From contig CALMAH010000018.1 of assembly GCA_937859595.1 (NCBI GenBank), positions 29,419-93,418 of the forward strand: DNA of 64,000 nucleotides, given 5' to 3'. A model generated the notes under the pieces. It was not told where the DNA came from. It searched no databases and was given only the letters and a program-made list of their open reading frames with translations. Origin of the DNA: an uncultured Acidobacteriota bacterium (GTDB lineage: Bacteria; Acidobacteriota; Blastocatellia; Pyrinomonadales; Pyrinomonadaceae). Positions 55,009 through 63,810 of this stretch are shown piece by piece. Within the stretch, counting starts at the first letter, position 1, and every line of letters begins with the position of its first letter. The position numbers and the translations under genes were made by a program.

Positions 55009-56715
55009 CTATTTCTTACTAAACAGCTTTTTGAACGCGGCAAGCTGTTCGGTCGTGCCCAACAGATCGAGCTTGCTGCCCGTCGGCAATACGGTCGCCG
55101 GCTGCGGATCTGCTATGGTCTCGCCGTTCATCTTTATGTCAAGCACGATCAGGCCCGTCTTCGCTCCGATATTGCTCTCGAGTAGCGTCTTGCCCGCAAG
55201 TTTCTCAGGTAGGTCAACTGTAAGCAGTTCCACGCCTTCGCCCATTATTATCGGCTCTCTGCCCTGCAAAATGGACATTACTGATTCGGCCCCCAGTGGA
55301 GCGTAACTGAGCACAAAATCTGCTCCGGCGCGATGTATCGCTTCTATGTTTCGGTCGTGTGTGATACGGCTTATAATTCTCACATCCGGGTTCAGTCTGC
55401 GGCAATAGATCGAAAGATAGATATTTACGGCGTCGTCATTTGTTGAGAGTATGACAAGCGAAGCCTCCATCAGTCCGCCTTTTATCAGCGTTTCGCGGTC
55501 TGCAGCGTCGCCGATGGTCAAGCGATCCGGCACGTCGCCGATATTCTCCTTTCTTACCGGCTCTTTCTCGACCATAAAGACCGTAGTGCCTTTTTTCTTG
55601 AGCGCAACCGAGGCTGCCCGGCCAACTTTCCCGCCGCCAAGTATCAGTACCGAATCAGCTTCGCGGGCATCACTTTTCAACAGCTTTTCAAGCCCGCGGA
55701 TCTGTTCTGCGGTTCCCACCCCCAGTGGCACGCTGAACGCCGACAGGACATGGTCCGGCCTTGCCGGCAGCAAACGGCCCCGTTCCCAGACGCCGATTAT
55801 GTTCACACCGGTCTTTTCGCGGATCCGTGCGTTCCTTATCAGCTTTCCTTCTATTTTGGTGTGGTGGACGGTAAACTCGACGACGACCCAATCTTCAAAT
55901 TTGCCGATAACGTTAGCCCGCTTTTCGCCAACGCTGATGCGGTTCGCAAGATATTCGCCGAGCCGCTGTTTTAGCGGCATCACATGCGACGCTCCGCTCA
56001 ACTCTAAAATATCTATCGAGTCCGGGTCTGACGTTATGGCCGCGATCGCCACGTCCGGGGCGGCCTCGCGAACGGTCAGCGTAATGTTCGTGTTCGTCGT
56101 GTCCTCTAGATTGGCAAAGACCAGCCGCGAGTCCTTTACCTTGAGCCGTTCGTAGGTGGTCTTGCTGTCAACTTTTCCGTTTATCGTCGAAATGCCGCTC
56201 TGGTAGAGACGTGCCGCTGTCGCAGGGTCCTCTTCGATCACGAAATAGGGTATCTCCGACTGGTTCAGGCGTTTTATCAGCGTGGGTGCTATGGTGTCGT
56301 AATTACAGATTATTACATGGCCGCTTGTCCCCTCCGGGACCGATTTCGGACACTGGGCATTTATCTGAGCCTCAAGCCACGGGGCATAAAAGTATCTGAT
56401 AAATGCGAACGGCAGCATTATCAGAAGCAGCACGACACCCGAAAGCAGCACGACGACGCTGAACACCCGCCCGATGTCAGATTCGAACGTAATATCGCCG
56501 AACCCAAGCGTGGTCATTACGGTCAGCGTCCAGTAAAGCCCCGTCAGCCAACTGTATTCCCGGCCCTCGGCAAAGAGCATCAGGACGTGAAACAGGACAG
56601 AATAGAGCGTTATTACACCCAGCAGAAAGGCGACATATTTTCCAAGAGCCGCAATATTCTGCCGGCTTTGGCTCTGGCTCAAAAAATAGCTGACTTGACT
56701 GGCGAGGAACTTCAT
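55009..56715 (-). CDS. K+ channel with two tandem RCK (TrkA-N/TrkA-C) modules
   Basis: A 568-residue two-helix ion channel. The pore loop has TTLGFGD (filter at 69-74, GFGD instead of the common GYGD). The first RCK begins at HVIICNYDTIAPTL (about 133), with TrkA-C after it. The second RCK begins at VLILGGGKVGRAAS (about 348), followed by a final TrkA-C domain. Two RCKs on one chain resemble MthK- or GsuK-type ligand-gated channels. NAD or Ca2+ gating is possible but not shown. Confidence 0.92.
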   Translation of the reverse strand: MKFLASQVSYFLSQSQSRQNIAALGKYVAFLLGVITLYSVLFHVLMLFAEGREYSWLTGLYWTLTVMTTLGFGDITFESDIGRVFSVVVLLSGVVLLLIMLPFAFIRYFYAPWLEAQINAQCPKSVPEGTSGHVIICNYDTIAPTLIKRLNQSEIPYFVIEEDPATAARLYQSGISTINGKVDSKTTYERLKVKDSRLVFANLEDTTNTNITLTVREAAPDVAIAAITSDPDSIDILELSGASHVMPLKQRLGEYLANRISVGEKRANVIGKFEDWVVVEFTVHHTKIEGKLIRNARIREKTGVNIIGVWERGRLLPARPDHVLSAFSVPLGVGTAEQIRGLEKLLKSDAREADSVLILGGGKVGRAASVALKKKGTTVFMVEKEPVRKENIGDVPDRLTIGDAADRETLIKGGLMEASLVILSTNDDAVNIYLSIYCRRLNPDVRIISRITHDRNIEAIHRAGADFVLSYAPLGAESVMSILQGREPIIMGEGVELLTVDLPEKLAGKTLLESNIGAKTGLIVLDIKMNGETIADPQPATVLPTGSKLDLLGTTEQLAAFKKLFSKK

Positions 56716-56745
56716 TTGATCATTTCACTGTTTGCACGCCCTAGA

Positions 56746-57579
56746 CTATTTTCCGGCCTCTGTCCGCCGAAAATCCCGGATGTCCATCCCGTAGGTGTCC
56801 CTTACATACTCTTCCTGTGCGGCAGTAACGTTTTGCAGATTCAAAAGCCTTCGCTCCGTTTTGCGAATGTGGGTTCTTGCCCGTTCGGCCATCTGTCTAA
56901 GAAGATCGCGTCCTTCTGACCTTTCTGATTCCGCCTTTTTATATAGTTCGAATAGTTCTGAGGCCTCAGATCTGGCCATTTCACGATCGAGTTCTTCGAA
57001 CCGGCTGCGTATCTGATAGATCTGCCTGATCGCACGGACCAGCCGGTCGCCTATCGAAGTGCCCTTTACCGTTTCGGGGCTTACCCGATAGTCAGCCACA
57101 AGCTTGTTCAACCTGCGTTGATCTCCCGAAGCATAAGCCTCGTTCAACTCCGCCATCAAGTGATGCCGCCTTTCTTTCTCTGATTCGTCAAGGGCAAGGT
57201 CGGGATGTATGGCACGGGCAATGTCGTGGTAGGCCTTTTTTGCTTCGGCGGTCGGCTCCCATTTTTCAAGGGCCTGCTCCTCGGCGGCTTTGGCTCGTGC
57301 GGCGGATTCTTCTGCAAGCCGGCGAAGCTCTTCTACCTTTTTCTTTATCTCCTCGTCGTCGGGAACAAGCTTTAGTTCTTCTTCGGCTATCCGGGCATCG
57401 AGCTCGTCCTGTTCGGCATAGAGTCTGCCGACCTCCATCGTATAGCGGGCTTCGAATCGGTCAAGCTCCAATCTCAGATCGGTCATTTCCTCTTCGCGGT
57501 CGGCAAGCCGGTCCTTTAACCTATCCAAGACACGGAGTTTTTTGTCCAGCTCTATCTGTTCAGGCGAGAGCGGCTCCAT
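56746..57579 (-). CDS. Coiled-coil protein with J-domain-like HPD segment
   Basis: A 277-residue cytosolic protein. Residues 8-105 form a charged coiled coil. Residues about 112-160 look like a J domain: AKKAYHDIARAIHPDLALDE with HPD at 125-127, then HHLMAELNEAYASGD. A further helical region (about 185-265) follows. J domains recruit DnaK/Hsp70, so it may be an atypical co-chaperone. The start ATG at 57579 is divergent from the metallo-hydrolase gene. It is separated from the K+ channel gene by 30 bp. Confidence 0.7.
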   Translation of the reverse strand: MEPLSPEQIELDKKLRVLDRLKDRLADREEEMTDLRLELDRFEARYTMEVGRLYAEQDELDARIAEEELKLVPDDEEIKKKVEELRRLAEESAARAKAAEEQALEKWEPTAEAKKAYHDIARAIHPDLALDESEKERRHHLMAELNEAYASGDQRRLNKLVADYRVSPETVKGTSIGDRLVRAIRQIYQIRSRFEELDREMARSEASELFELYKKAESERSEGRDLLRQMAERARTHIRKTERRLLNLQNVTAAQEEYVRDTYGMDIRDFRRTEAGK

Positions 57580-57652
57580 AAGCGTAAGATTCTACGACAC
57601 GAATCCGCAATGGCAAAGACCGGCGGCGACAGGTTTTGATATCATCAATGAT

Positions 57653-58417
57653 ATGAGACTGATCGTGCTTGGCTCAGGTTCGTCTGTTCCGCATCCGCGA
57701 CGAAGCAGTTCCGGCTTCTGGCTTGAGACTTCCGGAGGCACGATATTGCTCGATTGTTCGCCGTCATCCATCCACCGGATGGCAGAGGAAGGCTGTGAAT
57801 GGGCCGCGCTCGATGCAGTCTGGATATCGCATTTTCACCTGGACCATTGCGGCGGCCTGGCTTCGTTTCTCTTTTCGGTCAAGTACGCCCCCGACACTCA
57901 GAAAAGGCAAAAGCCGCTTCGGATATTCGGCCCTGCGGGTATTCGCGAGATCATATCGCGGATTGATGCGGTGAATGATTATCGCCTGCTGGAACAGCCT
58001 TTTCCGGTCGAGGTGATCGAGATCGAGACGCATGAGCCGTTTGAGATAGTTCCCGGCGTCCGTGCCGTCACGGCCAAAACCCCTCATACGCCGGAGAGCC
58101 ACGCCATCCACATTCGAGACAACGAAAAGACCCTTGTCTTTACCTCAGATACCGGTTTCCACGAACCGCTCGCTGCACTTGCCCGCCAGACCGATCTTTT
58201 TATTCTGGAATGCTCTTTTATCCGCAATAAACCGGTCGAGATCCACCTCGAACTCGCCGAGGCGATGTTCCTCCTCCGCAAGGCAGAGCCTCGCCGAGCG
58301 ATGCTGATGCATTTCTATCCTGAGTGGGACGGGGTTGACTTTGAAAAGGAGCTGTCGGCCTTTCAGCCGAAGTGTGAAGTTATCGAGGCCCGCGACGGGC
58401 ACATGATAGAGATCTGA
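57653..58417 (+). CDS. Metallo-beta-lactamase-fold hydrolase (RNase Z-like)
   Basis: A 254-residue MBL-fold protein. The opening LIVLGSGSSVPHPRRSSSGF and the metal motif SHFHLDHCGG (His60, His62, Asp64, His65) are typical of the RNase Z/ElaC-like branch. TSDTGFHEP and LMHFYPEW carry later ligands. No tRNA-binding exosite arm is visible, so it is unlikely to be true RNase Z. The substrate is unknown. The ATG at 57653 is chosen at the first strand of the fold. Confidence 0.88.
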   Translation: MRLIVLGSGSSVPHPRRSSSGFWLETSGGTILLDCSPSSIHRMAEEGCEWAALDAVWISHFHLDHCGGLASFLFSVKYAPDTQKRQKPLRIFGPAGIREIISRIDAVNDYRLLEQPFPVEVIEIETHEPFEIVPGVRAVTAKTPHTPESHAIHIRDNEKTLVFTSDTGFHEPLAALARQTDLFILECSFIRNKPVEIHLELAEAMFLLRKAEPRRAMLMHFYPEWDGVDFEKELSAFQPKCEVIEARDGHMIEI

Positions 58418-58480
58418 ACGCCCGTCCTGTCGTTTCCGCCGAGACTCCCGATTGTCTGATATTGGTGTGTTTCGCGAGGG

Positions 58481-58909
58481 TTATCTCGAGACGTTTCGTC
58501 TGGCGACGGCCATCAGGTCCTCCGGCATCCACTTTCCAACGGCTTCGTTCTCGACCTCGGCGATGCGTTTGCTGCGATTTCGCCAGTTTTTTGAGGGATC
58601 ATCCTCGCGGCCGGACTGTTTCGGGTAATTTTCCACCTGTTCGAGGCTGATTATGATGCCGTGGATAACGTCGTTCCAGTCCTCGTTCTGAATGCCCCGC
58701 AGCACGACCGACAGCCCGGCCGTCCAATCTTCTTCCGGCACGATGTTGTCGTATTCCGGTATGGTCAGATAGGCCGTCTCCGGAAAAGCCCCGCCGCCGA
58801 ATTCGCCTTTTAGTTGAGAAGCAAGTTCCTTGTAAGTACCAGATGGGGTCTTTTCACGAAGTTCTAACGCACGCTTGAAAATCTCTGTAACGGTTGGACG
58901 ATTGCTCAT
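58481..58909 (-). CDS. Hypothetical protein, 142 residues
   Basis: A soluble, acidic protein without signal peptide or membrane helix. It reads RPTVTEIFKRALELREK, then PEYDNIVPEEDWTAGLSVVL and NDVIHGIIISLEQVENYP. I recognise no family. Its minus-strand start at 58909 is divergent from the PepSY gene; its stop lies 63 bp from the convergent hydrolase gene. Confidence 0.7.
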   Translation of the reverse strand: MSNRPTVTEIFKRALELREKTPSGTYKELASQLKGEFGGGAFPETAYLTIPEYDNIVPEEDWTAGLSVVLRGIQNEDWNDVIHGIIISLEQVENYPKQSGREDDPSKNWRNRSKRIAEVENEAVGKWMPEDLMAVARRNVSR

Positions 58910-59015
58910 ATGATTAGCCTCAGATTATCATAATTTGTCGCTGGATCTAATGCCCAAAGCGGTTTTGGGCGAAACGAATTACCAAGTTTGTCGGCCGACG
59001 CCGCAAAACATATTT

Positions 59016-59528
59016 ATGCGCGGAATCATCTATAAGTTTCATCTTTTGCTGGGATCGCTGGTCTCCGTTCCCCTGCTTGCTTGGGCAGCGAGCGGGTTTC
59101 TTTATGCGCTGCCGAATACGATAGAAGGCGGTGTTATCGAAAACATCGCTGCCGATCGCGTGAAAGTTTCACCCGCAGAGGCAATGGCAAGTGCGAACGA
59201 GCTTGCCGGGCGGCAGCTTCCGACCACAGCTTTGACACTCTTGATGAAAGACGGCCGTCCGCAGTATCAGGCAATAGGCGGGCTTGGTGCCGAGTCGATC
59301 TTTATCGATGCCGAGACCGGCATTGCCGCTCATTCAAAACCGCCTTCGCTAAAGACCCGCTTTTTCCGTGAGGCCCATTTTTATTTTTTCGCCGGAAGAT
59401 GGCAGGTAGCACTGCTGCTGATATTCTCCGGCCTTGCTGCGTTGTCGGCTTTGACCGGAATTTATCTGAACATTGCGTATTGGTCGGGCAAATTCAGGCG
59501 GCCCGATGTGCAGAGGCCCGCACGATAG
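59016..59528 (+). CDS. PepSY-associated membrane protein
   Basis: A 170-residue protein. It has an N-terminal helix (HLLLGSLVSVPLLAWAASGF), an outside PepSY-like segment with GRPQYQAIGGLGAESIFIDA, and a C-terminal pair HFYFFAGRWQVALLLIFSGL then SALTGIYLNIAYW, as in PepSY-associated TM proteins. The ATG at 59016 is preferred; the frame is open upstream to 58935, but that adds only a polar leader. It is followed after about 115 bp by a thioredoxin-like gene. Confidence 0.8.
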   Translation: MRGIIYKFHLLLGSLVSVPLLAWAASGFLYALPNTIEGGVIENIAADRVKVSPAEAMASANELAGRQLPTTALTLLMKDGRPQYQAIGGLGAESIFIDAETGIAAHSKPPSLKTRFFREAHFYFFAGRWQVALLLIFSGLAALSALTGIYLNIAYWSGKFRRPDVQRPAR

Positions 59529-59644
59529 CAAAGGCGATACGCTCGGCCTTCGCCCTTGCTGACGCACCCGCCTCCGCATTAGTCCGGCAACGTTTGCTTG
59601 TTTTTCGCCGTCTGAATCTGTACGCTTTTTTCAGCAGGTAGTTT

Positions 59645-60253
59645 ATGAAGTCATTGTTTCTTATCGCGCTGATCCTGGTTTCTTTTGGTCTTGCAGCTGC
59701 TCAGACGGGCCAGGTGCCGATCGTGTCCCGCGAGTTCGGCTATCAGGACTGGACCCACAAGAACCTTGAAGGCGAAGGCAAGACAAATCTCCGCGAGTTC
59801 GCAGCCGGCAAAAAGCTCGTGATGGTGGTTTACTGGATGGCATGGTGCCCGGATTGGCGGCTTGATGCATCGTTCGTACAGCAATTGCACGAAAAATACG
59901 GTGACAAGGGCCTCGGGATCATCGGCGTCGGCCAATACGATACCTTGGGCAATATGCGGGCCCACGTTTCACGATTCGGCCTTACTTTCCCGATGGTTTA
60001 CGAATCTGACAGCCGTGCGGCTCGCGACCAGACCCAGCACTATCGCCAGCGGCGCGAGGCCGGCGACACACGCATATGGGGCACGCCGCTATATGTCTTT
60101 CTTGAACCAAAAGCGCTCGAGCCAAAAAGTGAAGTGCTCTCAAGAAACACAGACCTCGTTATCGGGGAATTAAGGCGAGAGGATACCGAAAGGTATATTC
60201 GTGAGAAATTAGGTCTGGCGGACGATGCTGCCCCAGGCTCCCAAAGCCCATAG
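59645..60253 (+). CDS. Secreted thioredoxin-fold protein lacking the second active-site Cys
   Basis: A 202-residue protein with a signal peptide (MKSLFLIALILVSFGLAAAQ). The thioredoxin/AhpC-TSA core has KKLVMVVYWMAWCPDWRLDA: the expected WCxxC is WCPDW, so only one active-site Cys remains. GLGIIGVGQYDTLGNMRAHV and FPMVYESDSRAARDQ follow, then the cis-Pro region WGTPLYVFL. It could act as a peroxiredoxin-like thiol protein or by a one-Cys route. ATG 59645 begins the signal peptide. Confidence 0.85.
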   Translation: MKSLFLIALILVSFGLAAAQTGQVPIVSREFGYQDWTHKNLEGEGKTNLREFAAGKKLVMVVYWMAWCPDWRLDASFVQQLHEKYGDKGLGIIGVGQYDTLGNMRAHVSRFGLTFPMVYESDSRAARDQTQHYRQRREAGDTRIWGTPLYVFLEPKALEPKSEVLSRNTDLVIGELRREDTERYIREKLGLADDAAPGSQSP

Positions 60254-60261
60254 TTTTCGGG

Positions 60262-60286
60262 GCCGCTCGCCGATGTCGGGAGCGGC
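60262..60286. terminator. Weak hairpin between convergent genes
   Basis: GCCGCTC (60262-60268) pairs with GAGCGGC (60280-60286) across an 11-base loop between the stops of the thioredoxin-like gene and the convergent gene at 60309. There is no T-run, so terminator function is uncertain. Confidence 0.35.
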
Positions 60287-60308
60287 ACTTCCCTCGGATT
60301 TCGCACCC

Positions 60309-60833
60309 CTACCGCATTGCCACTAATGTATCCGACAGCTTTTCAACAACGGTCAGCAATGGCTTTCCGGCATCCATAAATCTGCCCGCGCGTGCCAGGT
60401 CTTCGGTCTGCCCGCTTAGGTCGGTTATACCCTGGATGTGGATAAGATGACGTTTTAGCGGATCTTTCGTACGAAATTCGACCTCGAGCGCGGCCAGGCC
60501 TGCTCGCAGATTCCTGATCGCCTGCAACAGGTCCTGTTTATTGGCCTCGTTCGCCTCCCGGGCCGCCCGGTTCGCTCGCGTGTCCTTGTCCAGGTCCTCG
60601 ATGCCTTTTGCAACGCCGCCCAGAATGTAGAGGAATCGCGTCGTATTCTTGATCTGGATGGCCACCTTTTCGGCTCCCTCCTTCATTGCCGCCGCCTGTG
60701 TTACGGCTGTATTGGTCGTAACCACCCGCGGTGGTGTCGGCGTGCGTCGTACCGGCCTCCGCTGTGCCAGCACATCTGCTGCGAAAAAAGCCATTACGGC
60801 CCCGACGACGACGATATAGCGAACGTTTTTCAT
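60309..60833 (-). CDS. Secreted hypothetical protein, 174 residues
   Basis: It has a signal peptide (KNVRYIVVVGAVMAFFAADV, cleaved near LAQ), then a basic Pro/Thr-rich linker RRPVRRTPTPPRVVTTNT. The remaining 120 residues are alpha-helical with charged pairs, for example KDTRANRAAREANEANKQDL. No family is recognised; a periplasmic structural or adaptor role is only a guess. It is divergent from lipB. Confidence 0.72.
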   Translation of the reverse strand: MKNVRYIVVVGAVMAFFAADVLAQRRPVRRTPTPPRVVTTNTAVTQAAAMKEGAEKVAIQIKNTTRFLYILGGVAKGIEDLDKDTRANRAAREANEANKQDLLQAIRNLRAGLAALEVEFRTKDPLKRHLIHIQGITDLSGQTEDLARAGRFMDAGKPLLTVVEKLSDTLVAMR

Positions 60834-60883
60834 AATTTACCCTTCCTGTTCAAAGTCGAACAAAAATTCTATCATATCTATAG

Positions 60884-61576
60884 ATGACCAAAAGGCAGCT
60901 AGAGGTTCGACGTCTCGGACGCATCGGTTACATTGAGGCGCTCCGGCTCCAAAAAGAGCTTGAGCGCGACGTGATCGAACACCGCGAACGCGGCTGGCTG
61001 CTGCTGCTTGAACATCCGCATACGTTTACCGTTGGCCGGCGTTCAAAGGAAACCGGCGTTCTGGCAACTGCCGAGATCCTCAAAAGCATCGGTGCCGAGG
61101 TCCATGAGACAGATCGCGGCGGAAAGGTGACCTATCACGGTCTCGGCCAGATCGTCGGCTATCCGGTGATCAGCCTCTCGCCCGACCGCGAAGACGTCCA
61201 CAAATACGTCCGCGACCTTGAAGAGGTCTTGATCCGCACGCTTGCCGGCTATGGCATAGAGGCGTTTCGCATTGAGGGGCTCACCGGCGTTCACACAGCT
61301 GAGGGCAAGATCGCCGCCATCGGGATCCACATCAAACGCTGGGTCACCACCCACGGCTTTGCATTGAACGTAAACACCGACCTCAGCTACTTTAACTGGA
61401 TCATCGCCTGTGAGGGCGAGCCTGTTACCTCAATGGACCGCCTTCTCGGCCGCGAGGTCGATCTGGCTGAGGTGGAAGACCGGCTGGCCGAACATTTTGC
61501 AGCGGTCTTTGACCGCACGATCATTGATCTGCCCGTGCCGGAATCGAAAGGCATCGGTACGCTGGCCGTGGCCTAG
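60884..61576 (+). CDS. lipB: Octanoyltransferase LipB
   Basis: A 230-residue enzyme that moves octanoate from acyl carrier protein to lipoyl domains. LEHPHTFTVGRRS opens the fold, and RGGKVTYHGLGQIVGYPVIS is the family signature. The catalytic dyad is in place: Lys142 in GKIAAIGIHIKRW and Cys176 in IIACEGEPVTSM. Both fall at the same numbers as in the M. tuberculosis enzyme, as I recall them. The start ATG at 60884 is divergent from the gene at 60309. No lipA is adjacent. Confidence 0.95.
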   Translation: MTKRQLEVRRLGRIGYIEALRLQKELERDVIEHRERGWLLLLEHPHTFTVGRRSKETGVLATAEILKSIGAEVHETDRGGKVTYHGLGQIVGYPVISLSPDREDVHKYVRDLEEVLIRTLAGYGIEAFRIEGLTGVHTAEGKIAAIGIHIKRWVTTHGFALNVNTDLSYFNWIIACEGEPVTSMDRLLGREVDLAEVEDRLAEHFAAVFDRTIIDLPVPESKGIGTLAVA

Positions 61577-61606
61577 CGTCACATTTTTTCCGTTTTTTTA
61601 AGAGGG

Positions 61607-62566
61607 ATGATGATGAAAAAACTATTGATCTTTACAGCACTTTTTGCGGTCGCGATCTTCGCGGCCTGCGGATCGGACACTCCATCGAACGCGGTGGACA
61701 ATACGAACACCGATGCCTCACCAAAGGCATATACGAAGGCGGAGACACCTCAGCATATCAAAGATATGATGGCCCAACGGGGCGAACAGGACGCCGCAGA
61801 GCCGGTGCTCAAGGTCCTTTCTCCTGCTGATGGCTCCACCGTCGAAAGCTCGACAGTCCGTGTGCTCCTTGAACTTTCAGGCGATCTCAAGGGCTATAAG
61901 ACAGGCATGGATCACGAGACGGGAATGGGAAACCACATCCACGTGATACTCGACAACCAGCCCTATGAGGCCTACTACAACCTCGGCCGCGAGTTTGAGC
62001 TGCGAAACGTCCCCGATGGCGAGCACACGCTCCGGGTTTTCGCCTCGCGGCCCTGGCACGAGAGCTATAAGAACAACGGCTCATTCCAGATGGTCCGCTT
62101 TACCGTAAAGAACGGTGGTGCCGATGAAAAGAAACCCGCCACCACCAACACCGGCCAGCAGATGTCCAACGCCAAGGACGAAGAATCGGGCGAAGAGCCA
62201 CAAGCCTCGCCGACACCCGAGGGCAAGGAGATGCCGGGCTCAAAGGCGGGCGACATCGACCCCAAACTTCCGCTTCTGACCTACAGCCGGCCGAAGGGCG
62301 AATACAAGGGCCGCGACGCCGACCCGATCATGATCGATTTCTGGCTTACGAATGCCAAACTTACCGGTGACGGCGGCGAATACCGTGTTCGCTATACCAT
62401 CGGCGGTCAGGAGCCCCGGTTTATCGATAAGTGGGAACCGCTCTGGCTAAGCGGCTGGACCGCCGGTAAACACACCATCAAGCTCGAACTCGTCGACAAA
62501 GACGGCAATGTGGTCGAGAACGGAGGGTATAATTCGACCAGCCGTGAGATAACGGTGGTGAAATAA
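61607..62566 (+). CDS. Lipoprotein with two beta domains, unknown function
   Basis: A 319-residue lipoprotein: signal MMMKKLLIFTALFAVAIFAA with Cys21 as lipidated residue. A polar linker (DTPSNAVDNTNTDASPKAYT) leads to a first domain with GNHIHVILDNQPYEAYYN (about 100-150), and a second domain with IMIDFWLTNAKLTGDGGEY and GKHTIKLELVDKDGN near the end. A Glu/Lys/Thr linker joins them. The repeated 'device to enlarge a beta-sandwich' look suggests a carbohydrate- or ligand-binding surface protein, but this is unproven. A GAGGG Shine-Dalgarno precedes three consecutive ATG codons (61607-61615). Confidence 0.8.
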   Translation: MMMKKLLIFTALFAVAIFAACGSDTPSNAVDNTNTDASPKAYTKAETPQHIKDMMAQRGEQDAAEPVLKVLSPADGSTVESSTVRVLLELSGDLKGYKTGMDHETGMGNHIHVILDNQPYEAYYNLGREFELRNVPDGEHTLRVFASRPWHESYKNNGSFQMVRFTVKNGGADEKKPATTNTGQQMSNAKDEESGEEPQASPTPEGKEMPGSKAGDIDPKLPLLTYSRPKGEYKGRDADPIMIDFWLTNAKLTGDGGEYRVRYTIGGQEPRFIDKWEPLWLSGWTAGKHTIKLELVDKDGNVVENGGYNSTSREITVVK

Positions 62567-62573
62567 GTTCAGT

Positions 62574-62619
62574 GTGCGGGATCTTCTTTGTAAACCCGGG
62601 ACCGAACTCGATCCCGCAC
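62574..62619 (+). promoter_or_regulatory. Perfect 10-bp inverted repeat before the SugE-like gene
   Basis: GTGCGGGATC (62574-62583) and GATCCCGCAC (62610-62619) are exact complements separated by 26 bases that contain CCCGGG. It lies between the lipoprotein stop and the exporter start, 11 bases before the ATG. No T-run follows. It does not show the conserved bases of the guanidine riboswitch classes that I know. Confidence 0.45.
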
Positions 62620-62630
62620 GCTAGGCTCCT

Positions 62631-62951
62631 ATGAATTGGTTCTATCTTGCCATTGCCGGCGTTTTCGAGATCGCCTGGGCCATCGGGCTTAAGTACACCG
62701 AAGGGTGGACGCGCCTCTGGCCCAGCGTCATCACGGCTCTGCTGATGGTCGCAAGTTTTTACTTTCTCTCTCTGGCAGTGCGTTCGCTTCCGATCGGCAC
62801 TGCCTACGCGGTCTGGACTGGTATCGGCACGGTCGGCGCCGCAATACTCGGCATGATCATTTTCGACGAACCGAGAGACGTTGTTCGCGTGGCCTGTATC
62901 TTCATGATCATCGCCGGCATTGCCGGACTAAAGATCGTCTCTCCAAATTGA
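62631..62951 (+). CDS. gdx: SMR-family exporter, SugE/Gdx-like
   Basis: A 106-residue four-helix small multidrug-resistance protein. Glu13 in IAGVFEIAWAIGLKYTEGWT is the essential membrane carboxylate, and the KYTEG run marks the SugE/Gdx branch that exports guanidinium rather than quaternary-amine drugs. IGTAYAVWTGIGTVGAAILG and the final helix IAGIAGLKI fit the family. It is preceded by the 10-bp hairpin at 62574-62619. It is likely to act as a dimer. Confidence 0.9.
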   Translation: MNWFYLAIAGVFEIAWAIGLKYTEGWTRLWPSVITALLMVASFYFLSLAVRSLPIGTAYAVWTGIGTVGAAILGMIIFDEPRDVVRVACIFMIIAGIAGLKIVSPN

Positions 62952-63069
62952 CCGGATACGAGGGTGTCTCGGTGTCGCGCCGCACGTAACTTCCCCTCGA
63001 AACTTGCGGAGCCCCGCAAATTCTCTTAACCTCATAAATTCGACTAAAATTACCGGAGCCTGTTATTTT

Positions 63070-63810
63070 ATGCGTCGCGATATAACCTCGTGGTACAGCC
63101 ACAATCTTAAAATGGACATGCCGATCGTGGCTTATGGACACGCCGGCTACCCGCTGCTGATGTTCCCGACCGCTGCCGCGGACTATCTGGAGTATGAGCG
63201 TTTTTACCTCGTCGATTCGATAAAATATTTCATCGAGAACGGCCTTATCCGGGCTTATTCGATCAACTCGGTAAATCGCTACAGCCTGCTCAACCGCGAA
63301 TCGCATCCCGGCTGGAAGGTCGAGATGCTCTCTCGCTACGACCGTTACATAATGGATGAGGTGCTGCCCCTTATCCGCAACGAATGCGGCCCCGATGCAC
63401 GCCCGTTGACCACGGGTGCTTCGCTCGGAGCTTTCCTCGCCGCAAATACTTACTTCAAACACTCGGACGATTTTCGCGGCACCATCGCAATGAGCGGGAG
63501 TTATGATATCTATAACTATCTCGACAAGGGCTATTATGACGACAACGTCTATTTCAATAACCCTGTGATGTATCTGAAAAACCTGAACGATGACTACCAT
63601 CTGCCTCGCCTTCGCCGGGCTGATTCCATCGTCATCGTCAGCGGCCAGGGGTCGTATGAAGCCCCCGATCGCAGCCGCGAGTTCTCCGGCCTGCTCCATT
63701 CAAAAGGCATCCCTCACCTTCTCGAACTCTGGGGCCACGACGTCAACCACGATTGGCCCTGGTGGAGAAAGATGCTGCCTTACTACCTCGGGCGCTTCTG
63801 TGAGAATTAG
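63070..63810 (+). CDS. Esterase-family alpha/beta hydrolase
   Basis: A 246-residue protein of the putative-esterase (esterase D-like) group. YGHAGYPLLMFPTAAADYLE opens the fold. The nucleophile elbow TTGASLGAF has Ser118 in G-x-S-x-G context, and ELWGHDVNHDW near the C-terminus supplies the catalytic His. There is no signal peptide, so it is cytosolic. The ATG at 63070 is preferred (GGAG at 63056-63059 upstream); the frame is open from 63004. It is the last complete gene of the window. Confidence 0.9.
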   Translation: MRRDITSWYSHNLKMDMPIVAYGHAGYPLLMFPTAAADYLEYERFYLVDSIKYFIENGLIRAYSINSVNRYSLLNRESHPGWKVEMLSRYDRYIMDEVLPLIRNECGPDARPLTTGASLGAFLAANTYFKHSDDFRGTIAMSGSYDIYNYLDKGYYDDNVYFNNPVMYLKNLNDDYHLPRLRRADSIVIVSGQGSYEAPDRSREFSGLLHSKGIPHLLELWGHDVNHDWPWWRKMLPYYLGRFCEN

